This document shows, one piece after another, positions 8,521 through 17,307 of a stretch of 64,000 nt of DNA. Source of the DNA: Bacteroidota bacterium (GTDB lineage: Bacteria > Bacteroidota > Bacteroidia > B-17B0 > Aurantibacillaceae); contig JADJDM010000002.1 of assembly GCA_016702705.1 (NCBI GenBank), positions 1-64,000 of the forward strand, read 5' to 3'. The notes below the pieces were generated by a model. That model did not search any database, was not told where the DNA came from, and saw only the letters and a list, made by a program, of their open reading frames with translations. Position numbers and translations under genes: made by a program. The stretch's first letter is position 1; each line of letters opens with the position of its first letter.

Positions 8521-8564
8521 CAAAAGTAGAAGCTAATGATCAAATGGAGGGTAACAAATGTTAC
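8521..8564 (-). promoter_or_regulatory. Promoter with Crp/Fnr-like box at -41.5 (minus strand)
   Basis: GTAACAAATGTTAC (8551-8564) is a perfect GTAAC-N4-GTTAC palindrome. TACTTTTG on the minus strand (8521-8528) is the -7 element. The distance from box centre to the end of the -7 element is 36.5 nt, the same as at 7095-7138. Confidence 0.65.
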
Positions 8565-8573
8565 ATAAAAGAT

Positions 8574-9797
8574 TTATTCATTACTGACTTTTGTCAGTCG
8601 TGCCATGTAAAATCCATCTGCATTAATATTATCGGGGTGAACTCTCGTTTCTTCTTCAAGCTCCCAATTGTTGTGAGTTTGTAAAAAAGCTTCCACTTGT
8701 TTTTCGCCTTCACAATGTAAAACACTGCAATTGGCATAAACCATTTTGCCACCTACTTTGCACATTGGAGAATATTTTTCAAGAATATCTTTTTGTTGAA
8801 CCAACAAATTTTCAATGTCGTGTGGGTTCATTTTCCATTTAGCATCTGGGTTTCTTTTAAACACACCTGTTCCGCTGCATGGTACATCTAACAGTAATTT
8901 ATCTGCAGTTGCATATAAACGTTTAATGCTTTTTTCATTTTCGATTAAACGTGTTTCAATATTTTGTGCATCACCGCGTGCTGCTCTTTTCTTTAAGGCA
9001 TCTAATTTGTTTTGCGAAATATCTAATGCAATAATTTTTCCTTTGTTTTTTAATAAGCATGAAATGTGCATTGATTTTCCGCCTGTTCCTGCACATGCAT
9101 CTATTACTCGTTCTCCAGCTTGTATTTGCATAAAATCAGAAACACGTTGCGAGGCAATATCTTGTACTTCAAAAAAACCTTTCTTAAAACTATCGGATAG
9201 AAAAACAGATTTTTTAGAATTTATTTTTAACGCTTGACTATCCGCTTTTAACTCGTCAATGGAAAAGCCTTCATCTTGCAATCTAAGCGCTAATTGTTTT
9301 CTGTCCATTTTATGTGTGTTAGCTCTCACATACACATTAGGCTCTTTGTTTAATGCAGCAGAAAGTGAATCCCATTTTTCTTTTCCTAAATCATTTTCAC
9401 AAAAAGCATCTAAGTCATCAGGATAGGATTCTCTTAACTTACGAACGCTCATTTGCTTTCGGATCAAGGCTTCGATTTGCTTGGCGTTAAATTTTGATTT
9501 TTCTAATTCAGTAGGAACTTCTTGCTTTTTGTAATGGAAGTAGCAAAACAAAATCGGACTTGGATTTTTATAAATGGAAGCATTTGTTTGCTGAGTAAGG
9601 GTTTGTAAAAAACGCCAATTACGAATTAAGTCATAAGTAGTAGTAGCAACAAATTCTTTTTCGCGAGGTTTTAAATCTTTGTTTTTTTTGAATTGGAATT
9701 CCAATCCTCTATCGGCAAATCTTCCGTCTTCAAAAACGTCTTTTATAACTTGGAAAATGATGGGTACCAAGCGTGGATAAAAGTAGGTAAGTTCCAT
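8574..9797 (-). CDS. RsmB/NOP2-type RNA (cytosine-5) methyltransferase
   Basis: A 407-residue protein with a helical NusB-like N-terminal region and a SAM-dependent methyltransferase domain. The SAM motif ACAGTGGKSMH is near residue 235. The two catalytic cysteines of m5C RNA methyltransferases appear in LLDVPCSGTGVFKRNPDAKW and MVYANCSVLHCEGEKQV. It most likely methylates C5 of a cytosine in rRNA (16S C967 in the E. coli RsmB paradigm), but specificity within the family varies. It ends 2 nt from the next minus-strand gene, so the two are probably in one operon. Confidence 0.88.
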   Translation of the reverse strand: MELTYFYPRLVPIIFQVIKDVFEDGRFADRGLEFQFKKNKDLKPREKEFVATTTYDLIRNWRFLQTLTQQTNASIYKNPSPILFCYFHYKKQEVPTELEKSKFNAKQIEALIRKQMSVRKLRESYPDDLDAFCENDLGKEKWDSLSAALNKEPNVYVRANTHKMDRKQLALRLQDEGFSIDELKADSQALKINSKKSVFLSDSFKKGFFEVQDIASQRVSDFMQIQAGERVIDACAGTGGKSMHISCLLKNKGKIIALDISQNKLDALKKRAARGDAQNIETRLIENEKSIKRLYATADKLLLDVPCSGTGVFKRNPDAKWKMNPHDIENLLVQQKDILEKYSPMCKVGGKMVYANCSVLHCEGEKQVEAFLQTHNNWELEEETRVHPDNINADGFYMARLTKVSNE

Positions 9798-9799
9798 AA

Positions 9800-10822
9800 T
9801 TATTTTTTAGTGAAAATTGATTTTAATTCTACTCCAATACCTTTAACTGTAACAAGGTTAAGAGGGAATTCAAGCATTACATGCAAAATACTTAGTAAGA
9901 ATAATATTTTAAATCCAAAATTATAATCGATAAGATAAGATGCAATGGCGCCAATCCAAAGCACAAGAATAAGCACTAATCTGATTTTTGGAACCTCGTG
10001 CCATTTAATAACAGTTGTTTTCGAAAACCAGTTTAGATAATGATACGTGTAAGCAAATGCAATAAACCTTGCTACAACAACTGCAACGGGGCTAGTAAAT
10101 AAACTTGTTTTAGATATAGCAAAAGCACTTTGTAAGTCAACAACCGAAGGGTCTAATCCAAAAATAAGAATCAGCGAACGATTCATGATTTCAAAATTGC
10201 CAATGTTTTTTTCTGTTGTTGCATCAGGCATGGCCGTTTCTCCGCTTGGAATAAATAAAAGTAAGCAAACACTACAAGCAATAAAAACTACAATAGATAA
10301 AATGCCGCTAACACTCCTGTTTTTAAGTGCTCCGTACAAAATAAATAATCCAGTAAAAATAAATACGTGTATGATTGTTGGAAGCATAATACCAAACCAT
10401 AAAAATGTTTGGCTATTATAATCATCCTTACTTGAGACTAATACAAGAAAAGAAACAATAGTTAACACATATTTAAGTATATCGTTTTTTACAAAGAAAA
10501 TAATAATAGCAAAGAAAAATGCGAGCATTAAAAATTTGGATGAAAAGGCATTTATGGAGGCGCCTTTAAAGAATACAGGCACAGTAAATAAAATTCCCAT
10601 CAAAACAAATAACCAAATATCTCTTTTTTTGTCAGTAAAAAAGTTTCTTTTTTCTAACCAAGAAATTTCCGTTAGATAATGTAACGGCCCAAGAAACGCA
10701 TAAACAAATAAAAATAAGTGGAAAGGAAATAGAAATGACATAGCAGCACTAATAACCATTAAACCAATATTGGTATAATTTATTCCTTTATCTGTACCTA
10801 AAGCTGTTTGAAAAATACTCAT
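9800..10822 (-). CDS. Multi-pass membrane protein of unknown function
   Basis: A 340-residue protein with about nine predicted membrane segments. Histidines and aromatics recur at membrane edges (GPLHYLTEISWLEKRNFF, TIIHVFIFTGLF, FAYTYHYLNWFSKT, LHVMLEFPLN), which hints at a cofactor or substrate site inside the membrane. I do not recognise the family. Its ATG overlaps the stop of the upstream T9SS-domain gene in a TAATG arrangement, so the two are translationally coupled, and a cell-envelope role linked to that secreted protein is possible. Confidence 0.75.
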   Translation of the reverse strand: MSIFQTALGTDKGINYTNIGLMVISAAMSFLFPFHLFLFVYAFLGPLHYLTEISWLEKRNFFTDKKRDIWLFVLMGILFTVPVFFKGASINAFSSKFLMLAFFFAIIIFFVKNDILKYVLTIVSFLVLVSSKDDYNSQTFLWFGIMLPTIIHVFIFTGLFILYGALKNRSVSGILSIVVFIACSVCLLLFIPSGETAMPDATTEKNIGNFEIMNRSLILIFGLDPSVVDLQSAFAISKTSLFTSPVAVVVARFIAFAYTYHYLNWFSKTTVIKWHEVPKIRLVLILVLWIGAIASYLIDYNFGFKILFLLSILHVMLEFPLNLVTVKGIGVELKSIFTKK

Positions 10823-11181
10823 TACCTAAATAGCTGAACAAATCCTGTTAATTCAATTTGTTGCGAAGATACGCTTAATTGTAATAAGTAAAAATAGGTC
10901 CCTTCGGAGCAGGGTAGCCCACTGGTTGTTCTCCCGTCCCAATGCTGCCTTGCTTTTTTTGTTTCGAATATCAAGACACCATAACGGTCATAAATACTAA
11001 GTGAATAATTACCAATTTCTAATTCATTTGGAATAGATGCTTTAAACACATCATTTATCCCGTCCATATTTGGTGTAAATACATTAGGAACCTTAATGCT
11101 GTCCGCAAAAGATTGCGCTTTTAGATTATTTGAAAAGTAGACAAACAACAAAGCAATTAAAGTAATTGTAAATTTTTTCAT
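10822..11181 (-). CDS. Secreted protein consisting only of a T9SS type B (CHU_C) sorting domain
   Basis: A 119-residue protein with a signal peptide (residues 1-22, ending NNLKA-QS) and then a single gliding-motility-associated C-terminal domain: IKVPNVFTPNMDGINDVF, IYDRYGVLIFETKKARQHWDG, SEGTYFYLLQL and GFVQLFR. In most proteins this roughly 90-residue module is the tail that directs a large adhesin through type IX secretion; here nothing precedes it. It may be a surface-anchored mini-protein, or the remnant of a longer gene. It is coupled to the membrane protein downstream. Confidence 0.85.
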   Translation of the reverse strand: MKKFTITLIALLFVYFSNNLKAQSFADSIKVPNVFTPNMDGINDVFKASIPNELEIGNYSLSIYDRYGVLIFETKKARQHWDGRTTSGLPCSEGTYFYLLQLSVSSQQIELTGFVQLFR

Positions 11182-11242
11182 GTTTTTAAATTTTAATTTA
11201 AAACCCTATTAATTCCAATTTATTCTTTCTTTCCCTTAGTCA

Positions 11243-11261
11243 GGCTGAGCTTGTCGAAGCC
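11243..11261. repeat. Short GGCTGAGCTTGTCGAAGCC-type intergenic repeat
   Basis: The word GGCTGAGCTTGTCGAAGCC sits at the end of the reductase gene and reaches its stop codon. It is a partly palindromic motif of a kind dispersed between genes in many Bacteroidota. The dispersion is general knowledge; only one copy is seen here. Confidence 0.4.
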
Positions 11262-12007
11262 TAGTAAACGTGTTGCCCACCATTGATGCTATAATTTGCC
11301 CCTGTAATAAAACTTGTTTCATCACTTGCTAAAAAGCTCACCAAATGCGCAACTTCGTGTGTTCCACCTAATCTTCCCATTGGAACTTGAGCAACGATTT
11401 GGTTTAATACTTTTTCTGGAACTGCCATTACCATGTCAGTTGCTATGTAACCAGGAGAAATAGTATTTACTGTTATTCCTAATTTTGCAACTTCCATAGA
11501 AAGTGATTTTGTGAAACCATGCATACCCGCTTTTGCAGCACTATAATTGGTTTGTCCAAACTGACCTCTTTGTCCGTTAACGGAAGAAATATTTATGATA
11601 CGACCAAAGTTCCTATCAATCATGCCTTGAATAACATGTTTGGTACAATTAAATACGCTGTTTAAATTCGTATTAATTACTGCATGCCAATCTTCCACCT
11701 TCATATTAATTAAACGTGAATCTTTTGTAATACCTGCATTGTTTACTAGGATGTCGATAGCTCCAACTTGTGATTCAATTTCTGCCATCATTCTTCCTGT
11801 ATCTTCGAAATTACTAACGTCACCAGAAAAAAGTTGAATGTTGTAACCTTCGGCATTCATGGTTTTCATCCACTCATCTGCTTTTTCCTTGTTGCGATAA
11901 TTACCAACAACAGTATAACCATCGTCCACTAATTTCTTGCACATTGCAGTTCCTAAACCACCTGTTGCTCCCGTAACAAGCGCTACACGTTTATTGTTCT
12001 TATCCAT
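11261..12007 (-). CDS. phaB: Acetoacetyl-CoA reductase (PhaB-type SDR)
   Basis: A 248-residue classical short-chain dehydrogenase: NADP motif TGATGGLG at residues 13-20, NNAG at about 90-93, catalytic Ser in INISSVNGQRGQFG and YSAAK with the catalytic Tyr/Lys. The segments GQFGQTNYSAAKAGMHGFTK and the GGQHVY end are typical of PhaB rather than FabG. It reduces acetoacetyl-CoA to (R)-3-hydroxybutyryl-CoA with NADPH, a step of polyhydroxyalkanoate synthesis. No phaC or phaA lies in the window, so a FabG-like fatty-acid role cannot be excluded. Confidence 0.78.
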   Translation of the reverse strand: MDKNNKRVALVTGATGGLGTAMCKKLVDDGYTVVGNYRNKEKADEWMKTMNAEGYNIQLFSGDVSNFEDTGRMMAEIESQVGAIDILVNNAGITKDSRLINMKVEDWHAVINTNLNSVFNCTKHVIQGMIDRNFGRIINISSVNGQRGQFGQTNYSAAKAGMHGFTKSLSMEVAKLGITVNTISPGYIATDMVMAVPEKVLNQIVAQVPMGRLGGTHEVAHLVSFLASDETSFITGANYSINGGQHVY

Positions 12008-12041
12008 AAAAAGGGTTTAATGATAAATTATTAGAAGCAAT

Positions 12042-13025
12042 TTACAGCTTTTTTAGTAAAAATTCAACTTTTTCAGGTGAAACCTTTGTTATTTTTACGT
12101 TATCGAGGGTGGTTTTTATTTCAATGGGCAGTTTCAACTTGTTTGCTTGTATGTTTTTGTAATCTATAATAGCTTTAAATTGAGATGCTTTTAAGGTTTC
12201 AAACTCTTTAAGGCCAATGGTTACAGTAATCGTAGTTTTATCAGGAAAGGTTTTTAATTGCATGTTTGTTGGAACTCCAATTGTTTCTATAGGTATTTCT
12301 AATTGCGTTTCGGTAAACTTATCTACATTAACATCTAATTGGACTTCGCTCACAGATAAACCAACGCGTTGAGCAATTTCTTCGGGTAAATTAATTTTTG
12401 CTTTTTGAGAAATAGTATTGTTTAAGTTATTTAGAACAATTTTTTCTGTACTAACACTATCAATACTTGCAATCAAAACACTATCACCATAAATGGTAAC
12501 AAAGGAGGGAGTTATTTTTACTTTATCAGCATAATTGTAAAGAGGATCAAAATCAATAAGTAATGTTGGTTTAACAGGAACAATTTTTTGAAATGATTTT
12601 CCGAAACTAAAATAAATCGAATCGGGTTTTACTTTTATTAATTCAATTTCTGTATTAAATAATTTTGAAAGATTTCCAATGCTTAAAGCAGTATTAATAG
12701 CTATGGTTTGAGCGTTTTTATTTTTACGAATACTCGGCCCCGCATCAATTACAATTTCATTGTTTTGAGTATTAAAATCAATGAACAACAATTTTGCTCC
12801 AGTTGCTTTAATATCAGCTTGAATTACTTTTGGTAACTCCGTAGAAAGCACCTTGTTTTTTGGAAGGTTAATGTATTTAATAGGAACGGCAATTGTTTTA
12901 GTATACGTACGATTAAGCGCGTTAATAACCCATAAAAAACTAGCAATAGAAATACAAATAGCAAATATCCCTACTTTTTTGCTAAAGAATATTCTGCGTA
13001 TTGTTTGAAATAGTTTGTTTTTCAT
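12042..13025 (-). CDS. YbbR-like domain protein
   Basis: A 327-residue protein anchored by one N-terminal membrane helix (about residues 18-36, VGIFAICISIASFLWVINAL) followed by several beta-rich YbbR repeats, for example TIAVPIKYINLPKNKVL, PVKPTLLIDF and QLEIPIETIGVPTNMQ. In Firmicutes the related CdaR regulates the c-di-AMP cyclase CdaA. In Bacteroidota these proteins are usually annotated only as YbbR-like, and no cdaA lies nearby. A cell-envelope location, with the YbbR repeats outside the cytoplasmic membrane, is expected. Confidence 0.75.
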   Translation of the reverse strand: MKNKLFQTIRRIFFSKKVGIFAICISIASFLWVINALNRTYTKTIAVPIKYINLPKNKVLSTELPKVIQADIKATGAKLLFIDFNTQNNEIVIDAGPSIRKNKNAQTIAINTALSIGNLSKLFNTEIELIKVKPDSIYFSFGKSFQKIVPVKPTLLIDFDPLYNYADKVKITPSFVTIYGDSVLIASIDSVSTEKIVLNNLNNTISQKAKINLPEEIAQRVGLSVSEVQLDVNVDKFTETQLEIPIETIGVPTNMQLKTFPDKTTITVTIGLKEFETLKASQFKAIIDYKNIQANKLKLPIEIKTTLDNVKITKVSPEKVEFLLKKL

Positions 13026-13044
13026 GAAGTGTTATTGTGCGAAT

Positions 13045-16000
13045 TTAAGCTTCAATTTCTATATTATCAATTTCTTTCATTATTCTATCTGTTTCGGATA
13101 GAGCAACAATTATTTTTTTATAGTGTAAAATATCATCAAACTCTAATTTTCTTTCTTTGCGATCTTTAAGCCATTTTTGTGCAGGTTGATAACCACCAAT
13201 ATAAAAGTTCCAAGCAACTTCGGGTACATTATCAAAGTATTGAGTATCGTTTATATAAACTTTTCCTTTTACTTCGCCTTTGTATGCAACAGAAGGCTCG
13301 TGTAATTGTTGGTCTTCGTTGTTTCGTAAATGAGGTTGAGGAAATGAAGTAGTATCTGGATTATGAATTGATTCAGAATTTGTAGATTCTGTTTTTGTAG
13401 ATTTCTTTTTAGTTTCTTTAGCAATGCCATTTGGAACAAAACTTATTTTGCCTACAATATTACTTCCATCGATTGGGTATTTTGTAATGTATTTTTCTAC
13501 AGAGACACTTTCTAATAAATGGATTTCTCTTATTTCACCACCAAGTTTTACTAGTTTCCAAAATGTTGCCACATCTTTTGGATAAGGAACTCTTGGGAAA
13601 TCTATTTTCAAAAACTCTTTGTATTTTTCTCTGTAAGTAGGAGAATGTAAAACCGCATAGATGTAATCTAAAATATCAATTGGTGCAAATGTTCCTTTTT
13701 TCGCTTCTTTTTCGGAGGTGAATGATAAACTTAGTTTTTCTGCTATTTGTGAAACGATTTCGGTGTTTAGGTTTGGAGTTCGTTCGGTTGTTTGCTCAAT
13801 GGTTTGCTGACCGTTGGTTTCGGGATATATATAAAGAGGAAATTGAGAGGCCGTTCCTTTATAGCTAAAATGATAACGATTGTCTATCATGAATTTCGAA
13901 AGTTGAACATTGCACCAATAATCATCGGTTGATTGCCTTCCAACTACCAATCCAATATTTTCTTTGTTGAAAAAATTCCTGTTTACATCAAATCTCCATC
14001 TCCAGATTAGTTTATTATCAAAATAAGTCCATTTATCATCAAATGGTCTATAAGCAATTTTTGTAAACGAATTTTTTTCAATAGTAATTTTCGATTTATT
14101 CTCTATTATCCATTTTGCGTAATTTTTTCCAAGTCCAAATTCTTTATTTAAATATTCTTCAGAATATTCATTACCTAAAAAATTAGATATCCTTGTATTT
14201 AACTCATCTTTATTATTGTCAATAGCAAAACTATCACCCATAGTGACAATTCCTGTAACGTTTTTTGAGAAAAGAATTTCAATATTAAAACCTGATTCAT
14301 AATCAGCTCTGCCATCTTCATTTTTTGGAACAAAAAAGAAATTTGGAATATTTGGAGCTAACTTTCTAAATCCAATTTTTTTTATTGAATTTTCAGAAAG
14401 AAAATTGTACTTAAATTCTCTTTTTCCAAATAAGTCATAATGAAATACCTTCCCTAATTCTTTTTCCTTTTTCTTACCTGTTTTGATGAAAATATTAATG
14501 GATACGCCTTGCATTATATCAAATACATTTACATCTTCACTTCCATCAGGATGTTTTTCTTTTTTCTTACTATTACCATGTAAGTCTATCGTGTAAATTT
14601 TATCGTATGTTTTAAGCAAATGCCAGCGCATTCCTCTAAAGGTAGGGTTATCCAAAAAACCATGAGGATTAATAAACGCCAAAACACCGGTTCCGTTTTT
14701 TTCAATAAAATGTTGTCCGTAGCGTATAAATTTCACATAATCATCGTTTAGCCAATGTTTTCGTTCATTAAAGTGTACTCCATCAACATATTTATAATCT
14801 TCAATAAGTTCGCTAATCCATTTCCCATTATTAGAAGAAATTCCACTATAAGGCGGATTTCCAATAACACACATTACAGGCGCATCTCTTTTAATTTGGT
14901 TGGCTTCGTTAGCTTCGGCGCTTAACCAATTTGCAAATAATGTTCCTGTATCTGGATGGCTTTCTTCTAAACTATTTGTGAGATAAATTTTAAATCGTTG
15001 CTCTTTTATAGGTTTATAACCAGTTTCAGTTAATAGTAAATCCATTTGCAAATGAGCCATTGCATAACTTGCCATCAATAACTCAAATCCATTTAAGCGG
15101 GGCAATAAATGAGTTTCAACATAATTGCTCCAAATTCCTTGCTGCCCTTCAAACTTTTTATGTACATGTTTTACAACTTCTGCTAAAAAAGTTCCTGTGC
15201 CAGTTGCTGGGTCAAGTATTTGTACTTTATGAACTTCTTGCTCAATTTGTTTTCCTTGCAAGTTTACTTTAACTTTTGTTTTACTTGTATCTGCTAAACC
15301 TTGAGGTAAATTAAATTCTGTTTTTAAAATATCATCAACCGCTCTAACAATAAAATTAACCACTGGGGCAGGAGTGTACCAAACCCCTCTTGCTTTTCTT
15401 AGTTTAGGGTCGTACTCACTTAAAAAGGTTTCATAAAAATGGATGATTGGATCTTCCATTTTTGTTGACTTCCCGTAATTTTTTAAAATTTCTTCAACAT
15501 TGCAAGCTAAAAATATATCTACTAAACTATCTACAATCCATTTAATACGGTCGTCAATATCTGGTCCAGCAATGTATCCAAATAATTTGCGTAAAAAAGG
15601 ATTCGATTTTGGAATTAATTCAGAAGCTTCTTGCCTGCTAAATGTTGGTAAAGTTGGGTCGTGTAATCGAGCTGCAAACATTCCATAAGCTATTGTTTGC
15701 GCATACACATCAGCAAAGCCTTTTGGAGTAATATCATGAATTAGTATTTCCTTAAAGGCATTCATTTGGTCTTTAAGTGTACTATTTTCTTTATTAGTTT
15801 CATCACTCGTTAAAGCTTTTTCAATTACCTCAGAAAGTAATCGAGCTTTACCCGCCATCATTTCAGCCAACTTTTTCGGATTCTTAATCGATTGGCTAAT
15901 ATGTGTACAAAAATCTTTTAATAGATTTTCGAAAGTGGAAAAGTTAGTTGATAATGGTACTACAGAACCGCTTTGAATTTCTGCGATAGCAATTTTGGTT

Positions 16001-16347
16001 ATAAATTGTCCATCTCTATATAAGTGAAAATCTAAGTAATCAGTAAAAATTAAATTGTTTAGCGATATTTTGTATCTATCAAACTGTTCTTTGTTCCCAG
16101 TTTTTTTGGCTCCTTCTAAATCTTTATCTCCAATATCTTTTGCTTCAATAAATCCAACAGGTATATCTTTTCTAGTCAAAATATAATCAGGAGCACCGCA
16201 CGATTGCCTTTTAGGTTCGTTTGTTGCCGCAATACCTGAAACTAAACTTTCAATTAATTGTTGTAAGTCGCCACGAAAAGTATGCTCAGTTGCATTACCT
16301 TGTTTGTAACGTTTATTAATATTTTCGATGTATTGCTCTACTGTCAT
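13045..16347 (-). CDS. Type ISP-like restriction-modification enzyme (nuclease, N6-adenine methylase, target recognition in one chain)
   Basis: A single 1100-residue polypeptide. Residues 51-70 (GAPDYILTRKDIPVGFIEAK) hold a PD-ExK nuclease core, D54 and E68-x-K70. A helical linker follows, then the methylase domain with SAM motif I ILDPATGTGTFL near residue 375 and catalytic motif IV VIGNPPYSG near 490. The C-terminal 500 residues contain the likely target-recognition part. Such enzymes cut unmethylated foreign DNA and protect host DNA by methylating adenine. No separate R, M or S gene is nearby, so it is self-contained. The frame is intact. It is preceded by a TATATTTG -7 element. Confidence 0.88.
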   Translation of the reverse strand: MTVEQYIENINKRYKQGNATEHTFRGDLQQLIESLVSGIAATNEPKRQSCGAPDYILTRKDIPVGFIEAKDIGDKDLEGAKKTGNKEQFDRYKISLNNLIFTDYLDFHLYRDGQFITKIAIAEIQSGSVVPLSTNFSTFENLLKDFCTHISQSIKNPKKLAEMMAGKARLLSEVIEKALTSDETNKENSTLKDQMNAFKEILIHDITPKGFADVYAQTIAYGMFAARLHDPTLPTFSRQEASELIPKSNPFLRKLFGYIAGPDIDDRIKWIVDSLVDIFLACNVEEILKNYGKSTKMEDPIIHFYETFLSEYDPKLRKARGVWYTPAPVVNFIVRAVDDILKTEFNLPQGLADTSKTKVKVNLQGKQIEQEVHKVQILDPATGTGTFLAEVVKHVHKKFEGQQGIWSNYVETHLLPRLNGFELLMASYAMAHLQMDLLLTETGYKPIKEQRFKIYLTNSLEESHPDTGTLFANWLSAEANEANQIKRDAPVMCVIGNPPYSGISSNNGKWISELIEDYKYVDGVHFNERKHWLNDDYVKFIRYGQHFIEKNGTGVLAFINPHGFLDNPTFRGMRWHLLKTYDKIYTIDLHGNSKKKEKHPDGSEDVNVFDIMQGVSINIFIKTGKKKEKELGKVFHYDLFGKREFKYNFLSENSIKKIGFRKLAPNIPNFFFVPKNEDGRADYESGFNIEILFSKNVTGIVTMGDSFAIDNNKDELNTRISNFLGNEYSEEYLNKEFGLGKNYAKWIIENKSKITIEKNSFTKIAYRPFDDKWTYFDNKLIWRWRFDVNRNFFNKENIGLVVGRQSTDDYWCNVQLSKFMIDNRYHFSYKGTASQFPLYIYPETNGQQTIEQTTERTPNLNTEIVSQIAEKLSLSFTSEKEAKKGTFAPIDILDYIYAVLHSPTYREKYKEFLKIDFPRVPYPKDVATFWKLVKLGGEIREIHLLESVSVEKYITKYPIDGSNIVGKISFVPNGIAKETKKKSTKTESTNSESIHNPDTTSFPQPHLRNNEDQQLHEPSVAYKGEVKGKVYINDTQYFDNVPEVAWNFYIGGYQPAQKWLKDRKERKLEFDDILHYKKIIVALSETDRIMKEIDNIEIEA

Positions 16348-16365
16348 TTAAACCTGATTGTAAAG

Positions 16366-16373
16366 CAAATATA
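16366..16373 (-). promoter_or_regulatory. -7 element of the restriction-modification gene
   Basis: TATATTTG on the minus strand, 18 nt upstream of the ATG at 16347, matching TAnnTTTG. Confidence 0.5.
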
Positions 16374-16428
16374 ATCTTTTCGATTAGAGAATTTTATGTG
16401 AAAGCGAGTTTTTTACTAACTAAATCCT

Positions 16429-17307
16429 TCAAACACTAATCCCAAATCCACATTTGAATTCTTTAGTAGGAGAGAGGGTTATAATGCCCTCTTTTTCTTT
16501 TATATCGCCTGATGCATTTGTTGAATCCGCTATACCAGCCCAAGGCTCTAAACAAATAAATTCCTCGTTTCCTTTTTTTGCCCAAATGCCAAAGTAAGAC
16601 ATGTTATGCCAAAAGAAATTTAATGAATAATTATTCGAATGAAGTTTCAATTCTTCTGAATTCAGTCCTTTCAAAACAATAGCATCTTTTTCGAAAAGTT
16701 CTTTAGAAAGGGGGATGTGTTTTTTGTTTACAATCACTTCCTCTTGTGTTCCATTAAATAAACCGCCATCTAATAAATTACGCGGGGCAATTTCTTCTTT
16801 TTCAAAACTAATGGTGTAATCACTTAATTGCTCACCGTCCATTAACGGACAAACAAAACCTGGATGCGAGCCAATAGAGAAATACATTTCTGAATCACCC
16901 GTGTTTTTTACTCTGTAATTGCAATGCAGTTTTTCGTTTTCTAATTTATATTCAATTTGTAATGCAAACGGGAATGGATATTTTTCTAAAGTCGTTTCAT
17001 TGGAATCTAATTCATACACCACTGAGTCAAAATTATCAGACACAATATTAGATGCAATTTTAAATTCCATGTCCCTTGCAAAACCATGCTGTGGAAGCGA
17101 ATAAGACTTTCCTTCAAAAGTATAAGAGTCGTTTTTTAATTTACCTACAATAGGAAATAATACCGGCGCATGTCTTGCCCAAACTTTATCGTAACCTGAC
17201 CATAGTAATTCTTTATCTAATTTTTTAGAATAAATAGAATGCAACTCTGCTCCATGCGCAGAAATACAAATACTAAAAAAATCGTTTTCTAAAGTAGCTA
17301 ATTGCAT
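16429..17307 (-). CDS. Aldose 1-epimerase family protein (LacX-like)
   Basis: A 292-residue beta-sandwich of the galactose mutarotase superfamily. Visible signatures are AHGAELHSIYSK near the N-terminus, LPQHGFARDMEF with a catalytic-type histidine near 75, and SIGSHPGFVCPL with the second histidine near 145. A glutamate near the end (FICLEPWAGIADS) would be the base. LacX-like members interconvert sugar anomers or bind hexose-phosphate-like ligands; the substrate is unknown. Its start overlaps the ftcD stop as TAATG, so it is coupled to a histidine-degradation gene, which is not an obvious functional match. Confidence 0.85.
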   Translation of the reverse strand: MQLATLENDFFSICISAHGAELHSIYSKKLDKELLWSGYDKVWARHAPVLFPIVGKLKNDSYTFEGKSYSLPQHGFARDMEFKIASNIVSDNFDSVVYELDSNETTLEKYPFPFALQIEYKLENEKLHCNYRVKNTGDSEMYFSIGSHPGFVCPLMDGEQLSDYTISFEKEEIAPRNLLDGGLFNGTQEEVIVNKKHIPLSKELFEKDAIVLKGLNSEELKLHSNNYSLNFFWHNMSYFGIWAKKGNEEFICLEPWAGIADSTNASGDIKEKEGIITLSPTKEFKCGFGISV

